DNA of 16,052 bases from Pseudomonadota bacterium (GTDB lineage: Bacteria; Pseudomonadota; Gammaproteobacteria; Burkholderiales; Burkholderiaceae_B): assembly GCA_023432075.1 (NCBI GenBank), contig JAEYVD010000470.1, positions 1 to 16,052 on the forward strand, given 5' to 3'. The position numbers were made by a program, and so were the translations under genes. The notes beneath the pieces were generated by a model. The model was not told where the DNA came from and ran no database searches. It worked only from the letters and a program-made list of their open reading frames with translations. Below, piece by piece: positions 15,961 through 16,052 of the stretch (positions are counted from its first letter, which is position 1; each line of letters opens with the position of its first letter).

Positions 15961-16052
15961 TGCGCGGTCTCCGCCTGCGAAGCCGTGGCCGGCGCCGCGG
16001 CTGGCGTCCACTCGTCACCGAACACTTCGGGTTCCGAGAACGCTTCCATGTT
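15957..16052 (-). CDS. C-terminal tail of an upstream operon gene (partial)
   Basis: The last 31 codons and TGA of a gene that enters from the right edge; the stop overlaps the DppB-like start as ATGA. The visible tail begins NMEAFSEPEVFGDEW and ends in an Ala/Pro/Thr-rich, disordered-looking stretch. It is too short to identify. In related transporter operons that carry CMD/AhpD-type genes, a luciferase-like flavin monooxygenase gene is often present, so that is one candidate; nothing in the tail proves it. Confidence 0.7.
   Translation of the reverse strand, partial: NMEAFSEPEVFGDEWTPAAAPATASQAETAQ

Overview
The window is high-GC proteobacterial DNA. Its gene content (a Bug/TctC-like secreted protein start, an IclR regulator, a pertactin-style autotransporter, dipeptide-type ABC transporters and a second RlmN-like protein) points to a betaproteobacterium of the Burkholderiales, most likely Alcaligenaceae such as Achromobacter or Bordetella. 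This is inferred from gene families only; no rRNA or other marker gene is present.

Left part (1-1850). The first codons of a secreted protein face left (1-64). A 242-bp divergent control region separates it from a rightward two-gene operon: a flavin reductase-like FMN protein (307-939) overlapping by ATGA an IclR-family regulator (936-1727). This looks like a small catabolic unit with a local regulator. The IclR gene converges on a 929-residue classical autotransporter on the minus strand (1847-4636, GTG start), with signal peptide, beta-helical passenger, proline-rich linker and C-terminal barrel.

Middle (4637-7847). A 508-bp gap has no convincing protein gene. At its right end is an orphan plus-strand intrinsic terminator preceded by a perfect 11-bp stem, so it is a candidate small RNA of about 95 nt. 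It is followed by a minus-strand cluster, read right to left: a METTL25-like methyltransferase (7685-6837), a SMI1/KNR4-family protein (6812-6258) and an RlmN-like radical SAM methyltransferase (6200-5145). A GC-rich hairpin sits just before the methyltransferase start, and a REP-like palindrome pair (7764-7825) separates this cluster from the next operon.

Right part (7848-16052). One long minus-strand operon enters from the right edge: the tail of an unidentified gene, two ABC permeases and two ABC ATPases (all joined by ATGA overlaps), then after a 74-bp gap with a strong hairpin the periplasmic substrate-binding protein, an acyl-CoA thioesterase/BAAT-like hydrolase, and a two-domain carboxymuconolactone decarboxylase/AhpD-like protein. 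The layout suggests import of a peptide-like or acylated compound, hydrolysis or acyl transfer in the cytoplasm, and a redox-active AhpD-type step. The substrate cannot be read from the sequence.
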